This document shows positions 10,690 through 21,418 of a stretch of 64,000 bases of DNA, piece by piece (position 1 is the stretch's first letter; every line of letters starts with the position of its first letter). Source of the DNA: Pseudoips prasinana (taxonomy: Eukaryota > Arthropoda > Insecta > Lepidoptera > Nolidae). The translations under genes and the position numbers were made by a program. A model generated the notes under the pieces. The model made no database searches. It was not told the origin of the DNA and saw only the letters and a list, made by a program, of their open reading frames with translations. The DNA lies in the NCBI GenBank assembly GCA_951640165.1, contig OX621255.1:8060001-8124000 (forward strand), given 5' to 3'.

Positions 10690-11500
10690 AAGTAGGCTTT
10701 CACTGCCTCTCGGGGCTACGTCGGCAGTGTGAGAAGTGTCCTCCTCTCCTGCAACGTACAAGCAGCTCCGGGAGGACAGCGATCTGTTTATGGCGCTGTC
10801 ACAGTGGCTGTGCCGGACTGGCAGGAGTCGGCCAAAGAGGATGGTAATCTCGAGCCCTCCCAGGGTACGTGTCCCAACCATCTGGGACATGGCGCAAAAG
10901 GGGAGCACCGGAACTGCATACCCGCCTTCCCGGGGTTCCTCCCGTTAGGTGCCAAGACAAGTCCACGGCAGGTTAGGTTTAGTCGGTGTGAGGCCGATAT
11001 ACAAATAAAGTATTTGTATTTGTATACCCGCGTTCCCGGGGTTCCTCCCGTTAGGTGCCAAGACAAGTCCACGGCAGGTTAGGTTTAGTCAGTGTGAGGC
11101 CGACATACAAATACAAATACAGTATTTGTATTTGTATTTGTATACCCGCGTTCCCGGGGTTCCTCCCGTTAGGTGCCAAGACAAGTCCACGGCAGGTTAG
11201 GTTTAGTCAGTGTGAGGCCGACATACAAATACAAATACAGTATTTGTATTTGTATACCCGCGTTCCCGGGGTTCCTCCCGTTAGGTGCCAAGACAAGTCC
11301 ACGGCAGGTTAGGTTTAGTCAGTGTGAGGCCGACATACAAATACAGTATTTGTATTTGTATACCCGCGTTCCCGGGGTTCCTCCCGTTAGGTGCCACGAC
11401 AAGTCCACGGCAGGTTAGGTTTAGTCGGTGTGAGGACGACATACCCACTCGCAGACACTTTTTGCGGGTAGATGGGTAGGCATTCCCCCTACCTTATCAA
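10690..11500 (+). repeat. K repeat with internal tandem amplification
   Basis: 10690-10920 and the flanking ends match a dispersed repeat also present singly at 21419-21745 (shared blocks: CTCGGGGCT, CAAGCAGCTC, GAGCCCTCCCAG, CATCTGGG.CA.GGCGCAAAAG, TCCACGGCAGGTTAGGTTTA). Class unknown. Possibly a non-LTR 3' region. The frames predicted across it (10729-11479) are by-products of repetition and not genes. Confidence 0.7.
10921..11446 (+). repeat. five-unit tandem array with hairpin joints
   Basis: Units start at 10921, 11027, 11145, 11257 and 11363 with lengths 106, 118, 112 and 106. The fifth runs back into single-copy K sequence. Each unit begins CCCG(C/G)(C/T)TTCCCGGGG, contains TCCACGGCAGGTTAGGTTTA, and ends in a palindromic joint built from CAAATA repeats facing TATTTG repeats around a GTATTTG centre. 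Length differences are multiples of 6, i.e. slippage of the hexamer in the joint. Confidence 0.9.
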
Positions 11501-12109
11501 AAAAAAGGCCGTTACTGCCTATAGTGATAAACGGGGCTGCCATTTGAAGATATTCGCTACCGCGTTTGACATACGTCCATCTAATAAAAGTCTTATTTAA
11601 TGTCACCTTCACGTTTTTGAGTTTATGGGCCAATCTTCGTAAAATATATTTCTTTTTGTATTCTATTAAGTAGTTCTGTATTTTATTTCCTTGATAGATA
11701 TTTTGAAAGAAGATTAAAGTTTTGAAGTTTTCAATGAAGATTGAAAATTAACAACATTGTTTTGTATTTGTCTAACTATTTAGTGACATTTCATTGACTT
11801 GTGACTAGATTCCATTGCCCTAATTTCTGAACCTGGATAGTGAGAGTTTTTGCTGGTGATGATAGTCTGTACCACGAAAGAAATGATTGAGAACAAGAAC
11901 TAGAACAAGAACATTAGAACAAAACAGTACAGCATAACTTTAATTTGACCCTTAATCAGTCATTGCGTATGTTCATAAGTTTAACACTTATAACAACAAA
12001 ATGGAGATTATAATAAGGTGGTAACTATTATACCATTGTCAGATTAAGGGTTAACAATCAAGGATGGCTGTATGGTTGACGACCATAAATAATATTATTA
12101 TATACGCTA
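11501..12109. other. unique DNA, no gene recognised
   Basis: AT-rich. Nothing recognised. Confidence 0.45.
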
Positions 12110-12192
12110 AGTGTGGCGACTATGGCATATCCTCCCAAATGAAGGGGAGGCCTTTGTCCAGCCGTGGACGTCTTTCGGCTGATATGATATCA
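12110..12192 (+). mobile_element. RTE-like tail fragment (H/RTE-2 type)
   Basis: Contains GTGGCGACTATGGCATATCC followed by GGAGGCCTTTGTCCAGC.GTGGACGT and CGGCTGATATGATAT, the shared 3' tail of the RTE-2/H/Q repeats. Confidence 0.6.
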
Positions 12193-12265
12193 AGGAGATT
12201 ATTTTCTAAACCTAATATGATCTGCCGACCGAGTTTTGGTTCCACTGGTCCGTACTCCCGAGTAC

Positions 12266-12333
12266 ACTGTTGGTAGGGTCCTTCAGTATTTATGCTAATA
12301 GTAGCATAAATACTGAAGGACCCTACCAACAGT
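12266..12333. repeat. perfect 32-bp hairpin, 4-nt loop
   Basis: Arms 12266-12297 and 12302-12333 are perfect complements (ACTGTTGGTAGGGTCCTTCA...), loop ATAG. Followed by an ATAGT-rich microsatellite to about 12368. No terminator-like context and no gene nearby. Confidence 0.93.
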
Positions 12334-12462
12334 ATAATAGTATAATAGTATAGCGTATAGTATAGCGAGACCCATACGTAGTTTTTCTGTGTCTCAGTAT
12401 GCTTTGTGTTTATGAATTACATATTTATAAAGTTTTCCGTTATACATGGACTTTTATATCTA

Positions 12463-12689
12463 CGTACATACATAGACTCAAGCTTGTTTCCCAGAAGGGT
12501 AGGCAGAGACAACGGGTTTTCATTTCTTACGGTCTTTGCAAACCTCTTTTGCTTCGTTTACTGTCATTATATTCATCGTACATGCTTGCCGGTTTAGGGT
12601 GAATGGTGCAACTGGAAGAGGAAGACTTCGTAGAACATTCTCTGTCAAAATCGGAGACGTCCTCAAGAAAGACCAGGTCAGAAGTACCC
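12463..12689 (-). mobile_element. RTE-1 copy with internal inversion (twin-priming type)
   Basis: 12463-12598 is the RTE-1 3' end in minus orientation (matching 7018-7150). At 12599 the orientation flips: 12599-12689 reads on the plus strand as VNGATGRGRLRRTFS..IGDVLKK, the coding segment that lies immediately upstream in the intact copy. Both sides carry the 10-bp duplication TTTATATCTA (12453-12462 and 12690-12699). The whole is therefore one insertion event with a 5' inversion. Confidence 0.9.
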
Positions 12690-12699
12690 TTTATATCTA

Positions 12700-13629
12700 G
12701 CGTGTTGTTTTATAAAACAATTCGTAATTATATAAGCGTAACAATGTTAGATGGTTTTTGTACTATTCCAGTGCATTTTCCCAGCATGTACTCGTGTACG
12801 TAGTTTAATCCGAAACCATATTACCCCCCGTGTTGCCAAATCTGTACAAAGTTCTGAGTCGATTCACGCCATTAGCTGCAGTGAGGCGGCAACCATAGCT
12901 AGGCAACAAAACACGCGGATATAAAAGAGGAGCGGTAAATCCTTCATATTATTATATAATATTTTCTGATTATATAAAGCTCAAATTGAGATCTTCAAAT
13001 ATTAAAAACATCCTGCCTAAACTAGCATTTGATTTTTCCAACTAAAACACTGCCATTTGATCCCGAACAAGGCGGAGTCTGTAATATGGCAACCAGACAA
13101 CTGATACATATACTTATATATTTCTATATACTTTTTATAGCTATATACTTTCTATATTACAGATAAACTACACCAGGTACATAACAAATAAAGATGCTCA
13201 TCACACAAAGCGCCCTGTTTGCGTGGCTTTATTAAGCAGATTGAAATGTCATTCTGGGGGAAGTTGAACACATCCCGAGGGAATATACTAGAGCATGGGC
13301 AGAAGCACCTCTCTAATTATTATGAGCATCGCAAAAACTCTTGAAAGCTTATATATTTTATAATGTCCCCATTTGTTACGAAATAAAAACAAAAAATACC
13401 AATGGCACAATTCGTTTCAAATTTTGAAAAATAAAGTGTTCAGTTACATCTGAACACTTTATTATCCACGTGTAATGTGTAAAAAAAACAGAAAGTTAAA
13501 GAAAAGTTGGCAGCGGTAAACCTGTCTGAAACCAGTTCGTCACTAATATTTAACGATACTGTTTGAATTCTTAATCTATTTTTATAGTTTGCACTTCTGA
13601 GAACACGTTTAGGCTGTCTCTACTCCACT
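12700..13629. other. unique DNA; TATAAAAG motif and small hairpin
   Basis: No gene recognised. TATAAAAG at 12920-12927 sits in a locally GC-richer stretch but no initiator or frame follows. A perfect 13-bp hairpin (13431-13443 / 13450-13462) brackets TTACAT. Confidence 0.45.
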
Positions 13630-13635
13630 TCGCCT

Positions 13636-13750
13636 CAGTGGAACCGCAGCCTTAGCTGCCTGAAACAGTTTAGCCATATCAGAGGTCCATTGGGAGCCTT
13701 GAACTACTTCGACACTTAGGTAACCAATACCCATACAATAAGTAGGAGTA
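13636..13750 (+). repeat. L repeat, partial copy
   Basis: Contains TTTAGCCATATCAGAGGTCC, ATTGGGAGCCTTGAAC and ends CCATACAATAAGTAGGAGT, a diverged 3' half of the L repeat better seen at 13955-14228. Confidence 0.55.
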
Positions 13751-13954
13751 ATATTATAATTCCAAAGTATATGCTTGTTAATTGGTTAAATCTTCATGTC
13801 TCGACGGTGGAATCGATGCGGCTGAAATAACAAAACATTTCAAGAAAAGTTTTCGCAGCAGAATTTTGTAACTAAGCAAATACAAACTATTATCGGAATT
13901 ATAATAATATTATAACTTTGATAATAGTTTGTTGTTTGTTTATTAGCTTATCCT

Positions 13955-14228
13955 CCTTCTAACTACCGAACTGTAATGACTATTGAAACTAGATAGGCGC
14001 TCATAGCTAGATGCTTTCACCGATTCGTAAGTGATTAGCGAGGTTAAGCAACCAAAGTGTATTAATTTCTGAGCGTCGCCGTGCTTCGGAGGGCACTTCA
14101 AGCTGTCGGTCCCGGTTGTAGTCATTAGACAACAGTCGTTAAGCCATGTCAGAGGCCTACTGGGTGGCTTGAAGAACTCTGACAAGGTCTAGGGTAACCA
14201 ACCACTGCCCATACGATAAGTAAGTAAG
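13955..14228 (+). repeat. L repeat, long copy with (TAAG)n end
   Basis: Blocks GCTCATAGCTAGATGC, GCTTCGGAGGGCACTTCAAG, GTCGGTCCCGGTTGTAGTCA, GTTAAGCCATGTCAGAGGCC, then CCATACGATAAGTAAGTAAG. The terminal (TAAG) repeat suggests a LINE-type 3' end in this orientation. Other copies: 19078-19312, 37885-37985, 43965-44430 and 62545-62800. The overlapping frames are not genes. Confidence 0.65.
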
Positions 14229-14861
14229 TAATGAGCAAATAGATGCAGTGGTTTCATGATATGTTAAATTAGTAAAATGCTTTCCATTAATCTTTAAAAG
14301 AAGTGAAATATTTATAAAAATTAAGTGACATTGCCACAAATTTTATATTAATTTGAAGAATATTCTATGTACATTATGTATGGAATATAATTTCAGTCAA
14401 ATGGTTGCCGCGACTCCGTTACAGGTGGTATATCCCGGAAGACCTAGAAGTTTTGGATGACATATCATCACAATTCATGACAACTCTGGCAGCTATCGCT
14501 TTACTAAGATAGCTGCTAGGTGCTGTTAAAATTCACGCGTCCCTATAGATAAACCTAATATGTCCCTGATCTATAAAGCACGAAATGTGTTTTTTTTTTA
14601 TTAGATCAACCAACAATTGCTTAAAATTGAGTTTGGTATATCTTAACTTACAGAATATGTATTCTTAATGTGTAGCAACCAGTTACAAGTTAACATTAAA
14701 CATTAGTGTGTTTAAAATACATTAATTAAAAATAAAATTCCAAATTATAAAACTTATCAAATAAAAGTGAAACTTAATTGTGAGTAAATTATATAGAATT
14801 AAAATATTAATGTAAGAATTTAAACAATAAAAAAATTAACAGGTTATAAGATTGGGTAAGA
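14229..14861. other. AT-rich unique DNA
   Basis: No gene or repeat recognised. Confidence 0.45.
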
Positions 14862-14990
14862 TTCAAATTAGGCACATCAAGCTACCCCAATCTGTCAAAT
14901 TTCCCCAATTGAAAGTGAACCTTATGCTTATGTGATAAAGTTGAAGATATATAAACGAAATTTGACAGTAGCTGGATGTGCTGGCGTCTG
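14862..14990 (+). mobile_element. MITE-F copy 2, left end eroded
   Basis: Matches MITE-F from GGCACATCAAGCTACCCCAA to GCTGGCGTCTG with a right-hand TA (14991-14992). The first about 10 bases of the left inverted repeat no longer match. Confidence 0.78.
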
Positions 14991-15357
14991 TACGACGCGA
15001 CGTATGATAACCTCATTATGACACAAAAAGGTTGCGACTTGATCGCGAAGATAACAAACAAAATAAAACAACTAAACTAAATTTCCTCCGCTGTTTTTAA
15101 GGCTCACCGCTAGCCACGTCATCGCTCATCAATTTAATGAGTGACTGTTGGCAGCGAGGCCATTAATCCCGCGGAAATGAGCCCACTGCACATTGTCATG
15201 GTATTTAGAGCCTTGTGCTTCAACTATTTTGAATTTAGAAGGCAACCACTGCCTTTTTGTTTTGTTTAGAGCTATTATTGAAGACGGTAATGCGATACAA
15301 TGTGCTTTTGTAGAATTATGGTAATACTGTTTAAAAAAAGAAAAATAAGAAGAAATA
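14991..15357. other. unique DNA
   Basis: No recognised feature. The minus-strand frame 15129-15392 runs into the next transposon and is not supported. Confidence 0.45.
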
Positions 15358-15359
15358 TA

Positions 15360-15746
15360 CAGGGTGGGTGGAGTATCCGAATCATAAACCATAATCTCCC
15401 CATTTTAATATTTTTTGATACTTTAAATATGGTCAAACCCTAATTTTGAACTTTCGAATACATTCTAAGTCCGTTTTCCAATGATTAGATAAACCATACT
15501 TTTTAGGGTTTTAGGTTAAACTATGGTAAATAGTCATCACAAAAAAAAACTGAACCAGAAATGTTCAACAGAACGAGAAAAATATTGCAAAAACTTGAAA
15601 TATTGAAATATTAAAAAAATTACGAAAAAAAATTCTATCTCCAAAACTACGCAAAATCGTAGAACATACATGCGAGTTCATTCGGATACTCCTCATCATA
15701 AAGTATCAAAATTTTCCGATTGAACATCAAAACCTCGGCCACCCTA
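15360..15746. mobile_element. TA-flanked inverted-repeat element (mariner-like MITE)
   Basis: Ends CAGGGTGG... and ...CCACCCTA are inverted, each next to TA (15358-15359, 15747-15748). The interior (about 387 bp) is AT-rich with sub-terminal matches (GTATCCGAATC near the left, TTCGGATACTCC near the right) and no frame. Fits a non-autonomous Tc1/mariner element. Confidence 0.62.
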
Positions 15747-15867
15747 TATATCGTAATATTTTACTTTCATAATATTGCGCATATTGCTACATTTCATAAA
15801 ATCTTGTTCGCTAATTCAAAATTATATTCTATAAATATCAACATGGAGTTCACCTAATTTTTTTTTG

Positions 15868-16101
15868 TCAATGTCACACAGATCATCCTAGCCCCAAACT
15901 AAGCAAAGCTTGTACTATGGGTACCAGGCGACGATATACATACTTATATAGATAGATAAATACTTATATACATAGAAAACATCCATGACTCAGAAACAAA
16001 TATTCGTGCTCATCACACAAATATTTCCACTTACCGGGATTCGAACCCAGGACCACCAGCTTCGTAGGCAGGAGCACGACCAACTAGGCTACGGTGACCG
16101 T
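15868..16101 (-). mobile_element. SINE-A copy 1
   Basis: Minus strand: head GGTCACCGTAGCCTAGTTGG (A-box), GGGTTCGAATCCCGGTAAG (B-box), core CTGAGTCATGGATGTTTTCT, (TATC)-rich spacer, CGCCTGGTACCCATAGTAC and tail GCTTAGTTTGGGGCTAGGAT. tRNA-derived by its internal promoter boxes. Confidence 0.88.
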
Positions 16102-16210
16102 ACTTTGCGATGTACCACTTAATAAATCTGTATCAATGTATGGAACGCTATATTATGTGGATTTTATTTACGACTTTATCTGAACTATGGGCGAGATTTT
16201 ATTTTCAATC

Positions 16211-16476
16211 GGGCCTGTTGGTGTGGTTGACAATTGTTGGTTGGTTGTGGTTTTCACGCCGGAGGTTGTGGGTTCGATTCCCACCCAGGACAGATATTTG
16301 TGTGCTTGAACATGTCTGTTTGTCCTGAGTCTGGGTGTAATTATCTATATAAGTATGTATTTACAAAAGAAAAGAAGTATAATATGTAGTAGATCAGTTT
16401 CCATACTCGGTACAAACTCTGCTTAGTTTGGGATCAGATGACCGTGTGTGAATAATGTCCCAGGATTATTATTATA
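16211..16476 (+). mobile_element. SINE-B copy
   Basis: GTTGGTGTGGTTG, TTTTCACGCCGGAGGTTGTG, B-box GGGTTCGATTCCCACCCAGG, core CCTGAGTCTGGGTGTAATTA, tail GCTTAGTTTGGGATCAGATG and a closing (ATT)n. The A-box region has an internal expansion (TTGGTTGGTTG). Confidence 0.85.
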
Positions 16477-16604
16477 TTTTCACAATTTCAGTGCTTTTTT
16501 TGTTCATTGTTTTCATAATTTTGAGGTAAAAGTTTAATTTATTAAAATTATAAACTATCTTTTACTAAAATTTTATCTTATGCATTTCATTTCATTAAAA
16601 AAGA

Positions 16605-16662
16605 CACATGGAAATTCGTTGTTTCTGCCTACCCCTCTAGGCAACAGGCATGAGTATGTAAT
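16605..16662 (+). mobile_element. RTE-1 3' end, very short copy
   Basis: Encodes WK.VVSAYPS in the plus frame (ATGGAAATTCGTTGTTTCTG, then GCCTACCCCTCTAGGCAACA), followed by GTGAGT-like end and TATG. It is the last about 55 bp of RTE-1. Confidence 0.7.
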
Positions 16663-16843
16663 AAAATTCGCTAAAATGGTTTGATTAAGTTTTGTTTTTT
16701 AAAGTAAAACTTCTTTCCGCCCGCTTGACTTCGGGAGTAAGCCGGTGAATCCGTTACGAGAGCGTTACGAAAAGTGTGATCGTGTGAGGCGAATGGAAGT
16801 GGAGAATATCAAATTTGGGAGATTATTTCACTAACAAACACGC

Positions 16844-16882
16844 ATATTACAATACGTGCAACAATTGCACGTATTGTAATAT
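16844..16882. repeat. perfect 18-bp hairpin, 3-nt loop
   Basis: Arms ATATTACAATACGTGCAA (16844-16861) and complement (16865-16882), loop CAA. Confidence 0.9.
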
Positions 16883-16929
16883 TAACACAGTAAGGATTCA
16901 TAAAAACGATAGTCAAGTATTTAAGCCAA

Positions 16930-17241
16930 TCTATACAAATAAATAAAATTGGAGTGTCTGTTTGTAATATTGAAATAACCGGTTTTTACTACATAAATAT
17001 GAATATATATACGGAACATACACCAAAATATCATTTTTTACAATTTTTGTCTGTCTGTCTGTCTGTTTGTTCCGGCTAATCTCTGAAACGGCTGGACCGA
17101 TTTTGACGGGACTTTTATTGGCAGGTAGCTGATGTAATAAGGAGTAACTTAGGCTACTTTTATTTTAGAAAAAGTCATTTATTTCACAAAACACAAAAAA
17201 AAAACTAATTAACACGCGGACGAAGTCGCGGGCACAGCTAG
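16930..17241 (+). mobile_element. Helitron-like element with (GTCT)n microsatellite
   Basis: Starts TCTATACAAATAAATAAAAT, ends CGGACGAAGTCGCGGGCACAGCTAG followed by T. Carries a (GTCT)n run near 17047-17066 and the block GGCTGGACCGATTTTGACGG, both familiar from lepidopteran non-autonomous elements. No frame. Confidence 0.75.
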
Positions 17242-17262
17242 TAAATAATATAAATAAATAGT

Positions 17263-17325
17263 GCTTAGTTTGGGATCAGATGGCCGTGTGTAAAGGATGT
17301 CCCAGGATATTATTATCCTAATCCT
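17263..17325 (+). mobile_element. SINE-B 3' tail fragment
   Basis: GCTTAGTTTGGGATCAGATG, GCCGTGTG, GTCCCAGGATATTATTAT: the last about 60 bp of SINE-B, lying between two Helitron pieces. Confidence 0.75.
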
Positions 17326-17521
17326 AACTAATATTATAAATGCGAAAGTAACTCTGTCTGTTACTCTTTCACGCCAAAACTACTGAACGGATTTGAATGA
17401 AATTTGGTATACAGATGGTCTAGACCCTGAGAAATAACATAGGCTAATTTTTATAGTTAGGATAACACATAGGCCATATTTTATAAAGTTTAACGCGGGT
17501 AAAACCGCGGGGCACAGTTAG
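17326..17521 (+). mobile_element. Helitron-like element, short copy
   Basis: From TCCTAA..ACTAATATTATAAATGCG through TACTGAACGGATTTGAATGA to CGCGGGTAAAACCGCGGGGCACAGTTAG. The terminal CTAG is mutated to TTAG. Confidence 0.7.
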
Positions 17522-17700
17522 TATTAAATAAGTAATTCTTAACATTGACATTCATAAATCATTCTTACAGTATTTCAAATAAGCTGACACTATCTTCATT
17601 CGTCCGCGAACAATTCACACTTGGGTTGAATCTAGAAGTTCATTGAACAATTTATGGATACGAAGTATCGTGCTCGTGACACCAAATAATATATTCTATA

Positions 17701-18058
17701 CTAGCTATGCCCCGCGGTTTCACCCGCGTTAAAGTAGTTTTGGCGAAAGAGAGTAACAAACAAACATACATGCAAATATCTATACTCACAAACTTTCGCA
17801 TTTATAATATGGTTTTGGCAGTGCACGCCGGAATAGCTCCCAGATGGTAGATTTTTTCATACTTACTTGACACTTATCGTCATATTTTGGACAATTCATA
17901 CAATATCTTTATAAATTGTAGCCTATGTGTTATTCTGATATTTAAGCTATATTATTGTAAAGTGTCGTTAAAATCCATTCAGTAGTTTTTACGTGAAAAA
18001 GTAACAAACCTCCATCTATTCATACTTACAAACTTTTGCGTTTATAATATTTAGTTCT
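17701..18058 (-). mobile_element. Helitron-like element, possibly two fused copies
   Basis: CTAG terminus at 17701-17704 with CCCCGCGG-TTTCA-CCCGCG hairpin. An internal 5'-like end CAAACTTTCGCATTTATAAT at about 17789-17810, and a second CAAACTTTTGCGTTTATAAT near 18029-18048. The interior has another cargo block. Confidence 0.65.
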
Positions 18059-18153
18059 ATATACGTAAGACGGTGTTGCAAGTAGTTCAAGTTACCTATT
18101 GCGCCTTTTCTTTTCGGTACAAATAATGGAGCCAATTCTAGAAAAGACTTATC

Positions 18154-18413
18154 GACGGTCACCGTAGCCTAGTTGGTAGTGCTCCTGCCTACGAAGCTGG
18201 TGGTCCTGGGTTCGAATCCCGGTAAGTGCATATATTTGTGTGATGAGCACGAATATTTGTTTCTGAGTCATGGATGTTTTCTATGTATATAAGTATTAAC
18301 TATCTATATAAGTATGTATATCGTCGCCTGGTACCCATAGCACAAGCTTTGCTTAGTTTGGGGCTAGGATGATCTGTGTGACATTGTCCCCAGGTATTGT
18401 ATTATATTATATT
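18154..18413 (+). mobile_element. SINE-A copy 2
   Basis: Complete: GGTCACCGTAGCCTAGTTGG, GGGTTCGAATCCCGGTAAG, CTGAGTCATGGATGTTTTCT, GCCTGGTACCCATAG, GCTTAGTTTGGGGCTAGGAT, ACATTGTCCC and a (TATTA) tail. Confidence 0.9.
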
Positions 18414-18532
18414 ACTTATACTTAAATCAGCGTGCTCCATCTGAGATCGTGCCTGTACTTTCAAGCAAGAAATACATAAGAATAATGCATTTCAGTTAAA
18501 ATCAAATGTTTGACTTTTTTTACTTCCCTTTT

Positions 18533-18824
18533 AGGGTTCCGTACCCAAAGGGTAAAACGGGAACCTATTACTAAGACTTCGCTGGCTGTCTGTCCGTCTG
18601 TCACCAGGCTGTATCTCATGAACCGTAATAGTTAGACAGTTGAAATTTTCACAGATGATGTATTACTGTTGCCGCTATAACAACAAATACTAATAATAAA
18701 AAACAAAATAAAATATTTATTTAAGGGGGCTACCATACAACAAACGTGAATTTTTTGCTTGTTTTTATAAATAATGGTACGGAACCCTACGTGCGCGAGT
18801 CCGACTCGCACTTGGCCGGTTTAT
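18533..18824 (+). repeat. P repeat copy 1
   Basis: Begins TTTTAGGGTTCCGTACCCAA and ends GGTACGGAACCC..CGTGCGCGAGTCCGACTCG..CTTGGCCGGTTT. Near-terminal 12-bp inverted pair GGGTTCCGTACC / GGTACGGAACCC. Known as a dispersed lepidopteran repeat; class unknown. Other copies at 56052-56245 (minus) and 59508-60234 (plus, interrupted). The 66-codon frame inside is not a gene. Confidence 0.7.
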
Positions 18825-18865
18825 TTGTTACTCAGTCAGCAAAGAAGCAAACAGACGTGGTGGGC

Positions 18866-18960
18866 ACGCGATGGTATGCGGTTACCGTAGCCTATGGTGC
18901 TTGCAACATCTGTGTCTCAAGCTTTATAGGCATTAACTACTATTGAATGCAATTCTACAA
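18866..18960. repeat. dispersed repeat fragment
   Basis: Contains ATGCGGTTACCGTAGCCTAT and CTTGCAACATC, like the fragment at 2795-2892. Confidence 0.45.
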
Positions 18961-19077
18961 CGCAGCGGGGTCAACGCATCCATCACTAGTTAATTACCAA
19001 CCCTCGATACTATCCGACGAAAACTGGCCTCTGGCAACCACATAGTACCTCAACTTACTCACTTTCTAATTGTTTGG

Positions 19078-19312
19078 GCAGTGGTTACCCTAATGTCAGA
19101 GTTGTTCAAGCCGTCTATTAGGTCTCTGACATGCCTTAACGACTGTTGCCTAATGGCTACAACTGGCCCGGACCGACACCTTAACGTGCCCTCCGAAGCA
19201 CGGGGACGCTCAGGAACTAAACCACTTTGGCGGTCACCTAAGCCTAGGTGCTTAACCCCGTCAATTACTTACGGACCGATAGCATCTAGCTATGAGCGCC
19301 GTCCACATTAAC
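19078..19312 (-). repeat. L repeat copy
   Basis: Reverse orientation of the 14 kb copy: GTCAGAGTTGTTCAAGCC, CTGACATGCCTTAACGACTG, GGACCGACACCTTAACGTGC, CCTCCGAAGCACGG. Confidence 0.65.
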
Positions 19313-19903
19313 TATGTAATCCACACGTCAACGTCCACTTTACAACATGTAACGTAATTAACGCACAACCTCAAACTCCCCAATTAGAATATTATGATAT
19401 AATCATAATACATACACCATTTTTTATTTGATATGTATATGCATTGTTATTTACTAAATTAGTTTCTTGGAATAAAGTTTCTTTTTCTTTATTTTGTGTT
19501 GAATGATGGAATTTGTATGGATATAAATAAAACTGCTATTTAAAAGTCTTATTACGTTGACTTACGATGCATCTCAATTTGTTTTGACTGTACAGGGTTA
19601 ATATAACGATAATATCCGTAGCTTTAATTATATTGGAAAAAAATACCTGTATTAAAAATGGTATAAATCGATTCAGTAAACGATTCTGAACAAACTATTT
19701 TCAGGATGTGCGTTAATTAAGTTACAAGTTGTATATGTAGTTGAAATTTGTTCTTTCTTACTAAGCGTGATATGGCCGTAAATTGCATATTTTAATCCTC
19801 CTCAAAAAGGCTTCATAAACCTGATGTTTAATTTTTAAGAAAACTCTTAATGTTATTATTAAAAGACAAGATTCTTAAAATTAATATGGAAATACTTCAG
19901 TGT
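19313..19903. other. unique DNA
   Basis: AT-rich; nothing recognised. Confidence 0.45.
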
Positions 19904-19968
19904 TCACACACACACAAACACACACACACATACACACACACACACACACTCACACAAACACACACACA
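19904..19968. repeat. (CA)n microsatellite
   Basis: About 65 bp of CA repeats with scattered interruptions (AAACA, ATACA, CTCACA). Confidence 0.93.
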
Positions 19969-21418
19969 TTTTTATTTACTATTTAAGCGATTTACGCTTT
20001 GAAAACATTGTGTAATATTGAGTTCTTTTTAATTGGCGTATTGTTTGGTCTGTAATAAAATAGTATTGAATTGTCATCTATGAATGAATGAATAAATAAG
20101 ACTTACCAGTTCCCAAGAGATTGAACATTAATTTAGATTAAACGCTTACTTCTACGAAGTGTTATTGAAAACAAGCTAATTTTGGTAGCTTTCGGATACT
20201 TCGGTACCTTTATCGCTAAATGACCTATCTATTCAAATTTATTTGCAAAAATATTCTTATTATTTGATGAAAAGGTTCAAATTTGTATAAACTCAGAATG
20301 TTTAAGTCAGTTAAGATGCGACGATTTATAAAGCCTGTGACGAAAAGTGAAGCGCTTTGAAGCGATCTCAAAGGGTCACACCTTGGTCGAGAGTTGTTAA
20401 ACCATTCAAGGTTACTTTAGCGAAATCAAATGCCTAATATAAATTAAATGTTTTTATAGCACCAATGTATTTCTGATTATAAATTATAATAATTGAGTAT
20501 TTTTTAAACGTTCTATGTTTCTATTAATAATTAGTTATAGTCAAATAATCGAGTTTTTAAGTATCCTTATGGAAATGTTCTCCAATCAGTTGATGCTTTA
20601 TTTGTTGCTCAAAGCAGAAAAACATGGCACACATATGTGGTTTGCTAATTTCAAAACTTACTGTGTTTGCGAGAATTTTTATTTCTAATTCAATTTCCAA
20701 AACTGTTTATTCAGTGATCAAATCGAAATTTTTACAGATTTGAGGAACTAAATTCAAATAAATTTAAAATAAAAATAAGATAATAATAAACTTAAAATAT
20801 GTTGCGTACATTTCAACAGTTTATTTTTAACTACCAGTTTGTTCAGGTTTATCATAAACCTAAATGCCTAATATACCGGGTTACCAAAAATACTAAATAT
20901 TTTTTGATATTTAACACTTCTAAATAATAAGAGAAAATCAAAAGCCAATACAAAGCCGTTGACTCCGTTGCGTTGTAGCTATCAATCGAAAATATCTAAT
21001 ATTAATATCTAAAATATTTTTAGAGCATCATCATATCACAATTTAATTATGGTATAAAATTGAATTTATCCTCAGTAATTTGAATTAAAATCGTAGAAAT
21101 CATAGAATTTGAATTACTGTCACTTTAACAAGGGCCAATCCGCTTTCGATCATGGCGATGCTGCCAATATTCTTGGAATATAACTCACAAGCACAGTTTA
21201 GAATAAGTTTTATACTAAATGAAGTTATTTTGGTCTCTCATATAATGTTAAAAAGTAAAAAAAATGGATTAAATTGTATCCACTATCACTAAACCAACAG
21301 TTAATTAAGCCAACACGATATAATTACCATTGTTGTACTAAATTATTAAATAACTTAATATTTTAGTACTAATTACTAATATAAAAAGAAAACAAACATA
21401 ATATTATGTAAGTTCTTA
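19969..21418. other. AT-rich unique DNA
   Basis: No gene or known repeat seen in about 1.4 kb. Confidence 0.45.

Noticed and set aside
10960..11425. Telomeric (TTAGG)n sequence suggested by GGTTAGGTTTAG
   Set aside because: The motif occurs once per K unit and is never in tandem as TTAGG.
10921..11446. CRISPR-like array
   Set aside because: Units are 106-118 bp, nearly identical throughout with no unique spacers, and the context is a eukaryotic transposon.
10729..11479. Overlapping plus-strand frames of 64-117 codons with repeated peptide segments
   Set aside because: They arise from the tandem K units; the peptide repeats simply mirror the DNA repeats and no domain is visible.
12900..12960. 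Host core promoter at TATAAAAG (12920)
   Set aside because: No initiator, frame or downstream signal follows; one TATA motif in AT-rich DNA is expected by chance.
18154..18230. Genuine tRNA gene
   Set aside because: A-box and B-box are present but the acceptor stem does not pair and the sequence continues into the SINE body; the same head occurs in six copies.
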